Assembly (NCBI RefSeq): GCF_030687535.1
Contig: NZ_CP117437.1
Location: forward strand, 2,873,501-2,937,500
Length of the DNA stretch: 64,000 nt
DNA from: Pseudomonas sp. FP2335
GTDB lineage: Bacteria > Pseudomonadota > Gammaproteobacteria > Pseudomonadales > Pseudomonadaceae
Direction: 5' to 3'
The translations under genes and the position numbers were made by a program. Under the pieces are notes generated by a model. That model was given only the letters and a program-made list of their open reading frames with translations, was not told where the DNA came from and searched no databases. Below, piece by piece: positions 37,336-46,834 of the stretch (positions are counted from its first letter, which is position 1; the number at the start of each line of letters is the position of its first letter).

Positions 37336-38979
37336 ATGACAATCAGTCCTTTTGCGGGCAAGCCGGCGCCAGCCCAGTTGCTGGTGGATATCCCGCGACT
37401 GGTCACGGCCTATTACACGGGCCAGCCTGATGCAGCGATCTCCACCCAACGCGTCGCCTTCGGCACCTCCGGGCACCGGGGCAGCTCGTTCGAACTGAGC
37501 TTCAACGAATGGCACGTACTCGCCATCAGCCAGGCCATTTGCCTGTACCGTGAAGCCCAAGGTATCAACGGCCCGCTGTTTGTTGGCCTGGACACCCATG
37601 CGCTGTCCACGCCTGCCGGCGCCAGTGCGCTGGAAGTGCTTGCCGCCAACGGCGTACACGTGATGCTGGCCGAGGGTGATGAATACACGCCAACCCCGGC
37701 GATTTCCCACGCGATCATCTGCTACAACCGCGGCCGCACCAGTGGTCTGGCGGACGGCATCGTCATCACGCCGTCCCACAACCCGCCGCAAAGTGGCGGC
37801 TACAAGTACAACCCGCCGAACGGTGGCCCGGCCGATACCCACGTCACCAAGTGGATTGAAGCCAAGGCCAACGAGTTGCTGGCCAACAAGCTCGCCGGGG
37901 TCAAGCGCATCAGCCACGCCCAGGCGCTCAAGGCCGACACCACCCATCGCCATGACTACCTCAACAGCTACGTGGCCGACCTGATCAACGTCATCGACAT
38001 GGACGCTATCCGCAGCGCCGGCCTGCGCCTGGGCGTAGACCCACTGGGCGGAGCAGGGGTGCGCTACTGGTCGGCGATTGCCGAGCACTACCGCCTGAAC
38101 CTGGATGTGGTGAACACCGAAGTCGATTCGACGTTCCGCTTCATGAGCGTCGACTGGGATGGCCAGATCCGCATGGACCCGTCCTCCAGCTACGCGATGC
38201 AAGGCCTGATCGGCCTCAAGGAGCGTTTCGACGTGGCGTTCGCCTGCGATCCGGACCACGATCGCCACGGCATTGTCACCCCGTCCGGTGGCCTGCTGGC
38301 ACCGAACAACTACCTGGCGGTGTCCATCGACTACCTGTTCCAGAACCGTCCCGACTGGCGCGCCGATGCGGCCGTGGGCAAGACCGTGGTCAGCAGCGGC
38401 TTGATCGACCGCGTCGCCGCACGTATTGGCCGGCGCCTGTACGAGGTGCCGGTGGGCTTCAAGTGGTTCGCTGATGGTTTGTTCGACGGTTCGCTGGGCT
38501 TTGGCGGTGAAGAAAGCGCCGGGGCGTCGTTCCTGCGCAAGGACGGCAGCGTCTGGAGCACCGACAAGGACGGCTTGATCCCGGCGCTGTTGGCGGCAGA
38601 GATGACCTCGCGCAAAGGCCAGGACCCAAGCCAGATCTACCGTGGCCTGACCGAAGCCCTGGGTGAGCCGTTCGCGATCCGCGTCGACGCCAAGGCCACC
38701 CCGGCGCAGAAGGCATTGCTGGGCAAGTTGTCGCCGGAGCAGGTGACGTCCACCCAACTGGCCGGGGAAAGCATCCAGCAAATCCTCAGCCACGCGCCGG
38801 GCAACAACCAGGCGATCGGTGGCCTGAAAGTGATGACCGAAAACGGCTGGTTTGCCGCACGGCCATCGGGCACCGAGGACATCTACAAGATCTACGCCGA
38901 GAGCTTTATCGGCGAAGATCACCTCAAGTTGTTGGTGGAAGAAGCCCAGGTCCTCGTAGACGGCGCCATTTCCCAGTAA
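37336..38979 (+). CDS. pgm: Phosphoglucomutase (alpha-D-glucose phosphate-specific)
   Basis: A 547-residue protein, the usual length of bacterial Pgm, starting [18 protein letters not shown] at the ATG at 37336. Motifs are all present: the substrate loop [11 protein letters not shown] near 43-53, the phosphoserine loop [13 protein letters not shown] (Ser near 147), the metal loop CDPDHDRHG, the sugar loop GGEESAG and the phosphate loop RPSGTED. It interconverts glucose 1-phosphate and glucose 6-phosphate in the cytosol, linking glycolysis to glycogen, trehalose and envelope sugar synthesis. It is transcribed alone and ends at a hairpin shared with the convergent pirin gene. Confidence 0.97.
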   Translation: MTISPFAGKPAPAQLLVDIPRLVTAYYTGQPDAAISTQRVAFGTSGHRGSSFELSFNEWHVLAISQAICLYREAQGINGPLFVGLDTHALSTPAGASALEVLAANGVHVMLAEGDEYTPTPAISHAIICYNRGRTSGLADGIVITPSHNPPQSGGYKYNPPNGGPADTHVTKWIEAKANELLANKLAGVKRISHAQALKADTTHRHDYLNSYVADLINVIDMDAIRSAGLRLGVDPLGGAGVRYWSAIAEHYRLNLDVVNTEVDSTFRFMSVDWDGQIRMDPSSSYAMQGLIGLKERFDVAFACDPDHDRHGIVTPSGGLLAPNNYLAVSIDYLFQNRPDWRADAAVGKTVVSSGLIDRVAARIGRRLYEVPVGFKWFADGLFDGSLGFGGEESAGASFLRKDGSVWSTDKDGLIPALLAAEMTSRKGQDPSQIYRGLTEALGEPFAIRVDAKATPAQKALLGKLSPEQVTSTQLAGESIQQILSHAPGNNQAIGGLKVMTENGWFAARPSGTEDIYKIYAESFIGEDHLKLLVEEAQVLVDGAISQ

Positions 38980-38993
38980 CACCGCAAAACCGG

Positions 38994-39020
38994 TGTGGGA
39001 GGGGGCAGGCCTCTCCCACA
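38994..39020. terminator. Hairpin between convergent pgm and pirin genes
   Basis: TGTGGGAG and CTCCCACA pair perfectly over 8 bases around an 11-base loop, followed by TTTAG. It lies 15 bases after the pgm stop and 29 before the pirin stop, so it may terminate both. The arms also match the Pseudomonas REP core. Confidence 0.6.
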
Positions 39021-39048
39021 TTTAGCCCCCTCCAGACGTCGAAGGCGG

Positions 39049-39744
39049 TCAAGCCAGGTCGACGAGAACGATCTCGCTATCCTCGATGGCAGTCACCCGC
39101 AACACCGACTCATCCTCAACCGCAACACCATCCCGAGCGTGTGCGCGCAAGCCGTTGACGTCTACGGCTCCGGTGGCCGGCACCAGGTACGCCCGGCGCC
39201 CGTTGTCGAGCCGATACTCGGCGCTTTCCCCAGCCTTCAAGTTCGCCGCGACCAGCCGTGCGTCCGCACGAATACGCAGGCTTTCGCTGTCGCCCGTTTT
39301 ACCGCTGGCCAGGGTCACAAAGCCTTCGCGGTCACCTTTGGGAAACGGCTTGGCCCCCCACGACGGCGGCAAGCCGCTTTCATTCGGGATAATCCAGATC
39401 TGAAAGATCTTGGTCGGAGTGGCTTCCAGGTTGTATTCACTGTGGGCGATCCCGGTGCCGGCGCTCATCACTTGCACATCGCCAGCCTCGGTACGGCCTT
39501 TGTTGCCCAGGTTATCGGCATGGCTGATGGCGCCTTCGCGCACATAAGTGATGATTTCCATGTCGCGATGGGGGTGCTGCGGGAAGCCGGTGCCGGGGGC
39601 GATGATGTCGTCGTTCCACACCCGCAGGTTGCCCCAGTGCATACGCGCAGGGTCGTGGTATTCGGCAAAGGAAAAGTGGTGATGGGCGTCAAGCCAGCCA
39701 TGGTGGGCGCCGCCCAGCGTGTTGAAAGGTCGAAGTTCAAGCAT
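39049..39744 (-). CDS. Pirin-family bicupin protein (YhhW-like)
   Basis: A 231-residue protein starting MLELRPFNTLGGAHHGWLDA. The pirin signature is clear: HHHFSFAEYHDP near residue 20 and FPQHPHRDMEIITYVREG near 53, which supply the His metal ligands of the N-terminal cupin. Members such as YhhW oxidise quercetin in vitro, but their cell role is uncertain. It is convergent with pgm. The start is the ATG at 39744, following AGGAGACGATC. Confidence 0.93.
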   Translation of the reverse strand: MLELRPFNTLGGAHHGWLDAHHHFSFAEYHDPARMHWGNLRVWNDDIIAPGTGFPQHPHRDMEIITYVREGAISHADNLGNKGRTEAGDVQVMSAGTGIAHSEYNLEATPTKIFQIWIIPNESGLPPSWGAKPFPKGDREGFVTLASGKTGDSESLRIRADARLVAANLKAGESAEYRLDNGRRAYLVPATGAVDVNGLRAHARDGVAVEDESVLRVTAIEDSEIVLVDLA

Positions 39745-39963
39745 GATCGTCTCCTGTGGATAGCGCCTATGATCCGGCAGTACATGATCGATAAAAAGCG
39801 TAAAAAGTGCCTGATTCCTATCGACTTACTAGATTGATAAACAGGGTTTTGACTTTCACTTCATCGCCTAACTGCATGACAGCAAAGCAATTGGCTGGAA
39901 CTGAACGCCGATTCCGGCGACCATGGCGCATTCGCCAAAACCAACCTCATCGCTGGAGTCCGC

Positions 39964-42411
39964 GTGCCGCAACACACCCCTGATTTGCCCCCAGAGCTAC
40001 GCCCACTGGCAGACATGCCGTTGTTCAAGCGCCTGGCGGCGCGCCTGTTTGGCCACGGACTCACGCGCCTGCGCGCCCAGCACCGGTTTTCCTGGCTGCA
40101 TGGGCAGGCCGATGGCTTTCGCAGTGGGCACGAGGCAGGCGTGGAGTATGGCTACCGCGAGGGCAAGGCCGACGGCATCGAGGAGGGCCGGCAAGTCCTG
40201 CTGATCCGTGACTTTCGCCCCGATGAACACCGTGCACCGGGTGTCGACGACAACCTGTTCGATGATTGGCGCCTGCCGCTGACCGCCGACCTGAAAAAAC
40301 GCATCAAGGCTGACGTGGCGCGCCTGCTGCCGGCGCATGCCCAGCCCAGTGCCGCGCAGTGGAAGATGATCTTCAGCGACACACCTTCGACGTCGGTGAT
40401 CGCGGGTGCCGGTGCGGGTAAATCCACCTCGCTGGTGCTGCGTATCCTGCTGTTGACCCATTACCTGGGCTTTGAACTCAGTTCGATGACCGTGGTGACC
40501 TTCACCCGCGAATCGCGCAGAGACTTCATCCACAAGCTCATGGAAATTCTCAACCTGTGGGGCCAACCCCTTGGCTTCAAAGAGGCCCAGGCGGTGGTAC
40601 GCACCTTCCATTCGCGCATCCTGCCGATGGTGCGCAGCTTGCCGGGTTTCGAGCGCCTGCAGGCCTTCGAGAACCTGAGTTCGGGTGCTGAAGAGGCTGA
40701 CAGCAACCCGTTCGACCTGCGTATCAACGACGCCCAGCGTCAGCAAATGAACGCCTGCTATCACCGTTTACACGGCCAGCATGCGCGGTTCCGCGAGCTG
40801 ATCGCGCCGTTGGCCCGGCATGGGCTGCAGCTCAAGGAGCTGGAGCGCGAGCATCCCGACGTGCAAAAGCGCGTGGCAGTGACCGAGTTGGCGGCCAAAC
40901 GCGACGAAGAACTCTGCGATGTGATCGAAGACCTGTGGTTCCGCGCAGGGGCCTGGCCGATCAAGGGCATTGAGCCGAGCCGGCAGACCGTGGAGATCAA
41001 TGGCGCGAAATTCCATTGCCATGGCTACATCGCGGAGCTGGATGCGTGGGTGGTGCTGGGCTTCGATTCGCGGGAAAACGCCCAGGTCAGTCGGCCCAAT
41101 TCGAAACTTTCGGTGCGCGCCGAGTGGGCGGTAAAGCGCACCCTGTTTCAAGCTTTCTGCCGTAAGTCACTGATATGGCTTGATAATTACGATTCATCAA
41201 AACGACTGTTAAGCAGCCTGGCCGGTGATGCCAGCGCGGGGCCGGGCTTTGATTACAAGGTCAAGGGCGAGCTGGCTTCGGCGCCGCTGTTGGACTGTTT
41301 CGTCATGGCGGCCGGTTTTATCGAGAACCTCGGGTTGGATGTGCCCACGGCCGTGGGCCAGATGAGCTTTGCCAAGGACGACCCGGACCGCTTTTTCTTC
41401 GAGGCGCTGAGTATTTTCTGGAAGGCCCTGGAAGACCACTTGCTCGACCAGTCGCCGCCGATCATGACCTACAACCGCATGTTCTCGCTGTTTGGCGAAA
41501 ACACCCCGGAAAACCTCAAGCTGCTCAGCGATCCGTTGCTGCGGCCGCTGTCCCACCTGATGATCGACGAATTTCAGGACGTCTCGCCGCAGATCGTCTC
41601 GTGGATCCGCGCCAGCCTGCGCGAGATCCGCAGTCGCGGTCCGGCCATGCACGTCGGGCGCGGCGCCCAGCGTTCATCGCTGCTGTGCGTGGGGGATGAC
41701 TGGCAGTCGATCTATGGTTGGCGCGGCAGTTCGCCCAAGTATTTCATGCAGTTCAACCAGGAATTCCCATCCCCGGCCACCACTCGCGTGATGCTGGCGG
41801 AGAACTACCGCAGTCACCAGCACATCATCGACGCGGCAGAGCATATCGTGCGCGCTGCGCCGGCGATTCCCGGCAAAAAGGCCAAGGCCAGCGGAGCGCC
41901 CAAGCCGTTGGTGCCGGTCAAGGTGCTGGAGCGCGACGAAGCCGCACTGGGGCAGCAGCTGTTGATGCACTATCAAAACGGCGAAACAGTGTTAATGCTT
42001 TATCGAAAAAGTAGCGATAAGTTACTGATTCAAGAGCATATTCAGTCTGTAGTTAATCTAGATTCTAGCTTGCCTCCCCAGGCGCGCAGGCTTAAGCAGC
42101 TGACCTATCACAGTGCCAAGGGCCTACAGGCAGACGCGGTATTTCTGCTGGGCGATTGCCAACATGTCACCAGCTCGCCCTACAAGAATCAGGTGTACCG
42201 CATGGCGGGGCTGGGCAAGGACGGTGACAGCGAGCCGTATGACACTGCGCAAAAGGACGAGGTGCTGCGCCTGGCCTATGTCGGCATTACCCGCGCCGTC
42301 AGCCATTGCTACTGGTATGTGGAAAAGCCCGAAGGCCAGGCGGTGAATGTGCCCAAGGCGTCAGAGCGGGTAGATGGCAAGAAAGCCTTCTTCGACGACC
42401 AACGCGGTTAG
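39964..42411 (+). CDS. UvrD/helicase IV-like superfamily 1 DNA helicase
   Basis: An 815-residue protein. The GTG at 39964 with GGAG 6 bases upstream is the best start; an ATG at 40015 has no ribosome site. Superfamily 1 motifs: VIAGAGAGKSTSLVLR (near 145), TFTRESRRDFI, LMIDEFQDVSPQIVSWIR, VGDDWQSIYGWRGSSPKYF, LTYHSAKGLQADAVFLLG and LAYVGITRAVSHCYW. It should unwind DNA 3'-5' in repair or recombination. The N-terminal 100 residues are basic and helical. Short A/T-rich patches at about 41,160-41,215 and 41,985-42,080 break the otherwise GC-rich codon use without interrupting the frame. Confidence 0.9.
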   Translation: MPQHTPDLPPELRPLADMPLFKRLAARLFGHGLTRLRAQHRFSWLHGQADGFRSGHEAGVEYGYREGKADGIEEGRQVLLIRDFRPDEHRAPGVDDNLFDDWRLPLTADLKKRIKADVARLLPAHAQPSAAQWKMIFSDTPSTSVIAGAGAGKSTSLVLRILLLTHYLGFELSSMTVVTFTRESRRDFIHKLMEILNLWGQPLGFKEAQAVVRTFHSRILPMVRSLPGFERLQAFENLSSGAEEADSNPFDLRINDAQRQQMNACYHRLHGQHARFRELIAPLARHGLQLKELEREHPDVQKRVAVTELAAKRDEELCDVIEDLWFRAGAWPIKGIEPSRQTVEINGAKFHCHGYIAELDAWVVLGFDSRENAQVSRPNSKLSVRAEWAVKRTLFQAFCRKSLIWLDNYDSSKRLLSSLAGDASAGPGFDYKVKGELASAPLLDCFVMAAGFIENLGLDVPTAVGQMSFAKDDPDRFFFEALSIFWKALEDHLLDQSPPIMTYNRMFSLFGENTPENLKLLSDPLLRPLSHLMIDEFQDVSPQIVSWIRASLREIRSRGPAMHVGRGAQRSSLLCVGDDWQSIYGWRGSSPKYFMQFNQEFPSPATTRVMLAENYRSHQHIIDAAEHIVRAAPAIPGKKAKASGAPKPLVPVKVLERDEAALGQQLLMHYQNGETVLMLYRKSSDKLLIQEHIQSVVNLDSSLPPQARRLKQLTYHSAKGLQADAVFLLGDCQHVTSSPYKNQVYRMAGLGKDGDSEPYDTAQKDEVLRLAYVGITRAVSHCYWYVEKPEGQAVNVPKASERVDGKKAFFDDQRG

Positions 42412-42433
42412 CCGGCGAATGCAACATCCCCCC

Positions 42434-42460
42434 CTGTGGGAGCGGGCTTGCTTCCACACA
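42434..42460 (+). repeat. Single REP-like sequence
   Basis: CTGTGGGAGCGGGCTTGCTT followed by CCACAC matches the Pseudomonas REP core and can fold on itself. It sits just after the helicase stop. Confidence 0.55.
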
Positions 42461-42502
42461 AGCCTGTTCCACCTTCGAACGGTGTTGTCTGTCAGCGCGT
42501 AT

Positions 42503-42775
42503 TCAAGCCCGTAAAGACAGCGGCGGCACAAACGACGCCAACTCATCCTCCACCGCTTCGATAATCCGCTCCACGTCGGCCGCATTCATCACCGTGGCGC
42601 AAGGGATGCCCGCGATGGCAATCAACGTCTCGCCACTCGCTCGGTCAAACAGGCGGGCGACCATGCTGCCGGGCGCGTCCATGCTGCCCTCGAAGCCCAT
42701 CGGATGGAAATGCCAGCGCATCAGCTGGCAGGCGTTGGGGAATGTCACTTTGTTCATATTGCCCACCTTGTTCAT
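42503..42775 (-). CDS. DUF1652-like small protein
   Basis: A 90-residue protein starting MNKVGNMNKVTFPNACQLMR at the ATG at 42775, with AAGGAAG upstream. The segment LMRWHFHPMGFEGSMDAPGS, then MVARLFDRASGE and an ending in I(I)EAVEDELAS follow the layout of DUF1652 proteins, which are common and often multi-copy in Pseudomonas and have no assigned function. It has no signal peptide or membrane segment and is convergent with the helicase gene. A second ATG (MNKVTF) six codons in is possible. Confidence 0.75.
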   Translation of the reverse strand: MNKVGNMNKVTFPNACQLMRWHFHPMGFEGSMDAPGSMVARLFDRASGETLIAIAGIPCATVMNAADVERIIEAVEDELASFVPPLSLRA

Positions 42776-43031
42776 TGAGCGCTTCCTTTTGCTCGCGGCA
42801 GGGGCCATGACCGTCAGTGGTCGTGGCATCGGAGAAGTTAAAAATAGCATCCGTTCGTAAACACAACGTGACTTTTTTCGCCCCGTTTGGCGGTTGTTTT
42901 CCTACCTTTTGATGTGGGTCACGTCTTACAACAAGGCAGGCAAAAGGCCATTATTCCGGTATTCCATCTGGCCATTGTCGCACGCTGCAAAATTCGGCAA
43001 TCTCCACGCTTTACCCGCCGCAGAGCCTTCC

Positions 43032-43841
43032 ATGCCAAACATCGCCCCAGACGATGATAGCCAGCACACCCAAGCCACCTGCGACGTCGTGCTGCGCCAC
43101 AGCCTGTGTTGGCGGCGTCGCGACCTTGATGGGGTGATGTCCTACTACCACCCGCAGATCCAGTACCACGATTTTTTCCAGAACCGTGTGGTCGGTTACG
43201 CCGAGCTGCGTGAGTACCTGCAAGCCAGCATGCCCCGTGAGGCGGACGAGGCGATTGAGCACACCGACCGCATCCGCGCTGATGGCAACACTGCGTTCAT
43301 CCAATATCGCATCACCTTGCGCGGCGGCCAGGGCCTGGTGTCGTTTCGCACCAGCGAAGCGATCACCGTGCGCGACGGGCTGATCTGGCGGGTCAACGAA
43401 TACGCCTCCCTGGTGCACGAACAGCCGACCCAGACCCTGCGTCCCACGGTCAGCCGCCTGGGCCTGTCACCGCAGCAATTGGGGCATATGGCCAATGACT
43501 TGCAGCAGTACTTCGAACGCAAGCAGCCTTATCTGGACCCCGAATTGGACCTGCAACGGGTTTCCAAGGAATGCGGCTACAGCCGTAATCAGATTTCCTA
43601 CCTGCTTAATCAAGTGCTCGGCCAGAGCTTCTACCGCTACGTGAACCAGGCCAGGCTGCAACATTTGCTCGCCGCGCTGGAGCACGCCACGCCGCCGATC
43701 AAGGTCGATGACCTGGCGTTCGCCGCCGGTTTCAATTCGTTGTCGGCGTTCTACAGTGCGTTCCGTCAGCACACCGGGCAGTCGCCCAAGGCTTACGTCA
43801 AACAAATTTCCCTGCGTGCACGCGCGCAAGACATTCAGTAA
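43032..43841 (+). CDS. AraC-family regulator with N-terminal NTF2/SnoaL-like domain
   Basis: A 269-residue protein starting MPNIAPDDDSQHTQATCDVV at the ATG at 43032. Residues about 18-130 look like an NTF2/SnoaL-like sensor domain (RRRDLDGVMSYYHPQIQYHD and GLIWRVNEYASL). Residues about 155-260 are the AraC double helix-turn-helix, including VSKECGYSRNQISYLLNQVL and VDDLAFAAGFNSLSAFYSAF with the conserved FR-Q-G-P-Y ending. The polyamine-type oxidase, cupin and PotF-like genes follow on the same strand, so it probably controls them. An NTF2-like sensor is uncommon for AraC regulators. Confidence 0.88.
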   Translation: MPNIAPDDDSQHTQATCDVVLRHSLCWRRRDLDGVMSYYHPQIQYHDFFQNRVVGYAELREYLQASMPREADEAIEHTDRIRADGNTAFIQYRITLRGGQGLVSFRTSEAITVRDGLIWRVNEYASLVHEQPTQTLRPTVSRLGLSPQQLGHMANDLQQYFERKQPYLDPELDLQRVSKECGYSRNQISYLLNQVLGQSFYRYVNQARLQHLLAALEHATPPIKVDDLAFAAGFNSLSAFYSAFRQHTGQSPKAYVKQISLRARAQDIQ

Positions 43842-43890
43842 CACCGCGCTCTAGGATCGACCCTATCGAAACGAGGTAGGGGAAGTGGGC

Positions 43891-45297
43891 ATGCCAGCAT
43901 GGCGCAATATCAGTTTATGGATGGGCCAGTTGGACGACCCGTTGGTGGCGCGGCCGTCCCTGGAGCATGACCTCGACGTCAACGTGGCCATTATCGGCGC
44001 CGGTTACACCGGGTTGTGGACCGCCTATTACCTGAAGCGCCAGGCCCCCGAGCTGAACATCGCCATCATCGAGGCACAAACCGCCGGTTTCGGCGCGTCG
44101 GGCCGTAATGGTGGCTGGCTGATGGGCAACCTGCTCGGCGAAGATCGCCTGCTGGCCGACGTGCCGCCCGAACAGCGCCGCGCCTCGTTCGACCTGTTGC
44201 ACGGCATCCCCGATGAAGTTGCGCAGGTCCTGGGCCGTGAAGGCATCGACTGCGACTACCGCAAGGGCGGCGCGCTGTACTGCGCCGCGCGTTATCCCGA
44301 GCAGGAAGGCAGCCTGCGCCGCTACCTGGACAAACTCTACGCCCAGGGCCTGACCGAAGCGGATTACCGCTGGCTGGCCCCGCAACAACTGGCCCAACAG
44401 ATCCGCATCGCCAAGCCCTATGGCGGTATCTATGCGCCCCACGTCGCGACGATCAACCCGGCCAAGCTGGTGCGCGGCCTCGCGCGGGTGGTCGAAAGCA
44501 TGGGCGTGAAGATCTACGAAAACACCCCGGCCACCCACTGGCAATCCGGCCACGTGCGCACGCCCAAGGCGAGCATCCGCGCCGCCTGGGTGGTGCCGGC
44601 TGTGGAAGGCTATGCCAACACCTTGGCGCCCCTGGGCCGGTACCAATTGCCGGTGCAAAGCCTGATCGTCGCCACTGAGCCGCTGCCTGCCAGCACCTGG
44701 GATGAGATCGGCCTGAGCCACGGCCAGGCGTTCGGAGAAAGCAGCCGCCAGGTCACCTACGGCCAACGCACGGCCGACAATCGCCTGGTGTTTGGCGCCC
44801 GTGGCGGTTATCAGTTCGCCGGCAAACTGCGGCATGACTTCGATTTGACCGACAGTGAAGTCGAGCTGCGTCGCTACCTGTTCGGTGAGCTTTTCCCACA
44901 GCTCAAGCACGTACGGATTACCCATTCGTGGGGTGGCAACCTGGGCATGGCGCGCAACTTCCGCCCGCACATGCTGTGCGACCACCAGACCGGCATCGCG
45001 CTGTCCGGCGGTTATGGCGGGGAGGGCGTCGGCGCCAGCAACCTGGGCGGGCGCACCCTGGCCGACCTGATCCTCGGCCAGGCCACGCCGCTGACCAGGC
45101 AACCCTGGGTAATCCGCGAACGTGGCCTGGACGCGCTCAAGGCCTGGGAGCCCGAACCGTGCCGCTGGTTGGGCTACAACGCGATCATTCGCAGTTTTGT
45201 CCATGAGGACCAAGTGTTGGCAGACCCCAACAGCGCCCCTTGGCGCCGAAAGTTGGCGACCGGCGTGGCCGAGTTCATGGAAGGTTTCATGCACTAA
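43891..45297 (+). CDS. FAD-dependent amine oxidoreductase (PuuB-like)
   Basis: A 468-residue protein. The ATG at 43891 is used because AGGGGA lies 8 bases upstream; a GTG at 43885 is too close to it. The Rossmann FAD motif VAIIGAGYTGLWTAYYL is near residues 32-48, followed by GFGASGRNGGWLMGNLLGED, the signature of gamma-glutamylputrescine oxidase-like DAO enzymes. The C-terminus keeps SGGYGGEGVGASNLGGRTLA, which closes the flavin site. It probably oxidises a polyamine or an N-acyl polyamine. The cupin and periplasmic polyamine-binding genes that follow on the same strand support that substrate class. Confidence 0.9.
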   Translation: MPAWRNISLWMGQLDDPLVARPSLEHDLDVNVAIIGAGYTGLWTAYYLKRQAPELNIAIIEAQTAGFGASGRNGGWLMGNLLGEDRLLADVPPEQRRASFDLLHGIPDEVAQVLGREGIDCDYRKGGALYCAARYPEQEGSLRRYLDKLYAQGLTEADYRWLAPQQLAQQIRIAKPYGGIYAPHVATINPAKLVRGLARVVESMGVKIYENTPATHWQSGHVRTPKASIRAAWVVPAVEGYANTLAPLGRYQLPVQSLIVATEPLPASTWDEIGLSHGQAFGESSRQVTYGQRTADNRLVFGARGGYQFAGKLRHDFDLTDSEVELRRYLFGELFPQLKHVRITHSWGGNLGMARNFRPHMLCDHQTGIALSGGYGGEGVGASNLGGRTLADLILGQATPLTRQPWVIRERGLDALKAWEPEPCRWLGYNAIIRSFVHEDQVLADPNSAPWRRKLATGVAEFMEGFMH

Positions 45298-45323
45298 GTC
45301 GTTTCACTCACACGGGAGAACCC

Positions 45324-45665
45324 ATGAGCATCACTCAATTCAAAGACACGCTGAACGCCCACCTGCCGGACTCGTCACCCGTGGCCGTGCCCCTCGGCGA
45401 ACCGATCGCCGTGGCATCGACCCTGAGCGTGGAGCGCAGCGACGGCGTCGAGACCGGTATCTGGGAATGCACCCCGGGTCGCTGGCGCCGGCAGATCAGA
45501 TCCCAGGAGTTTTGCCATTTCATCCAGGGCCGCTGCACCTTCGCCCCCGACTCCGGTGAAACCGTCCACATACAAGCCGGTGATGCACTGATGTTGCCGG
45601 CCAACAGCACCGGCATCTGGGACATCCAGGAAACCGTGCGCAAGACCTACGTATTGATTCTGTAA
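45324..45665 (+). CDS. Small cupin-domain protein
   Basis: A 113-residue protein starting MSITQFKDTLNAHLPDSSPV; GGGAGAA precedes the ATG by 4 bases. A single RmlC-like cupin (DUF861 type) is seen: GIWECTPGRWRRQIRSQEFC, HFIQGRCTFAPDSGE, and the barrel ending AGDALMLPANSTGIWDIQ. It sits 26 bases after the FAD oxidase gene and is very likely in the same transcript. Such cupins often accompany amine or ureide catabolism; the exact reaction is unknown. Confidence 0.88.
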   Translation: MSITQFKDTLNAHLPDSSPVAVPLGEPIAVASTLSVERSDGVETGIWECTPGRWRRQIRSQEFCHFIQGRCTFAPDSGETVHIQAGDALMLPANSTGIWDIQETVRKTYVLIL

Positions 45666-45725
45666 CGCTTTGATCCTTGATCGCCTGCCATAAAAACAGC
45701 CCTAAAACCGCCAGGAAATCGAACC

Positions 45726-46805
45726 ATGAAAGCCATTGCCCTGTTGCCCTTGATGTTGCTGGCCTCCGCCAGCCAGGCCGCCGAGACGGTGAAGATCTAC
45801 AACTGGTCCAGCTACATTGCGCCGGACACCACCAAGAACTTCCAGAAGCAGACCGGTATCGGTTTCAGCTACGACGTGTACGACAGCAACGAAACCCTCG
45901 ATGGCAAGCTGATGACCGGCAACTCGGGGTATGACGTGGTGTTTCCGTCCAACCACTTCATGGCACGGCAGATCCAGGGCGGCGCCTTGAAAAAGCTCGA
46001 CAAGAGCCAGTTGCCCAACTGGAAAAACCTCAACCCGGTGCTGCTCAAGGCCCTGGAAAACAACGACCCGGGCAACGCCCATGGTTTCCCGTACCTGTGG
46101 GGCAGTACGGGCATCGGCTACAACATCGACAAGGTCAAGGCAGTGCTGGGTGACAACGCCCCGGTGGATTCCTGGGACTTGATCTTCAAGCCCGAGTACA
46201 TGGAAAAACTCAGCAAATGCGGGGTGGCAATCCTGGATAACGGCCCGGAATTGCTGCCGATTGCCCTCAACTACCTGAAGCTGCCACCCCACAGCAAAAA
46301 TCCCGAGGACTACAAAAAAGCCGAAGCGCTGCTGATGAAAGTGCGGCCGTATGTGGCGTACTTCCACTCCTCGAAATACACCGGCGACCTGGCCAATGGC
46401 GACATCTGCGTGGCCGTCGGCTTCTCCGGCGACGTGTTGCAAGCGGAAAGCCGCGCCACGGAAGCCAAGAATGGCGTGAAGATCGGCTATCAGATTCCCA
46501 AGGAAGGCGCCGCGATCTGGTTCGACATGGTGGCCATGCCCGCCGACGCGCCGGATGAAAAGGCCGGGTATGCGTTCATGAACTACCTGCTGGAGCCCAA
46601 GGTGATGGCCGACATCACCAACTCGGTGCACTACGCCAACGGCAACAGCGCGGCGGACGGCCTGGTGGCGCCCGAGATCAAGGCCGACACCAAGATCTAT
46701 CCGAGCGGAGAAATGATGGGCAAGTTGTTTGCGCTGGAGGCGATGCCGCTGAATATCGACCGGATTCGCACGCGGGTGTGGAACACCATCCGCACGGGTC
46801 GTTAA
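45726..46805 (+). CDS. Periplasmic polyamine-binding protein (PotF/SpuD family)
   Basis: A 359-residue protein with a clear signal peptide (MKAIALLPLMLLASASQAAE, cleavage after AQA near 19). The mature start VKIYNWSSYIAPDTTKNFQK and the segment GYDVVFPSNHFMARQIQGGA, GSTGIGYNIDKV and AIWFDMVAMPADA are those of PotF-type putrescine/spermidine-binding proteins. It would deliver a polyamine to an ABC importer. No permease or ATPase gene is next to it, so it must use components encoded elsewhere. It is 60 bases after the cupin gene and ends next to the repeat array. Confidence 0.92.
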   Translation: MKAIALLPLMLLASASQAAETVKIYNWSSYIAPDTTKNFQKQTGIGFSYDVYDSNETLDGKLMTGNSGYDVVFPSNHFMARQIQGGALKKLDKSQLPNWKNLNPVLLKALENNDPGNAHGFPYLWGSTGIGYNIDKVKAVLGDNAPVDSWDLIFKPEYMEKLSKCGVAILDNGPELLPIALNYLKLPPHSKNPEDYKKAEALLMKVRPYVAYFHSSKYTGDLANGDICVAVGFSGDVLQAESRATEAKNGVKIGYQIPKEGAAIWFDMVAMPADAPDEKAGYAFMNYLLEPKVMADITNSVHYANGNSAADGLVAPEIKADTKIYPSGEMMGKLFALEAMPLNIDRIRTRVWNTIRTGR

Positions 46806-46834
46806 ACACCGGCCGCCCCTCTATGTGCGGGCTT

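Noticed and set aside
37330..39021. Minus-strand frame of over 560 codons opposite pgm
   Set aside because: It is an antisense artefact of high-GC codon use; all Pgm motifs are on the plus strand.
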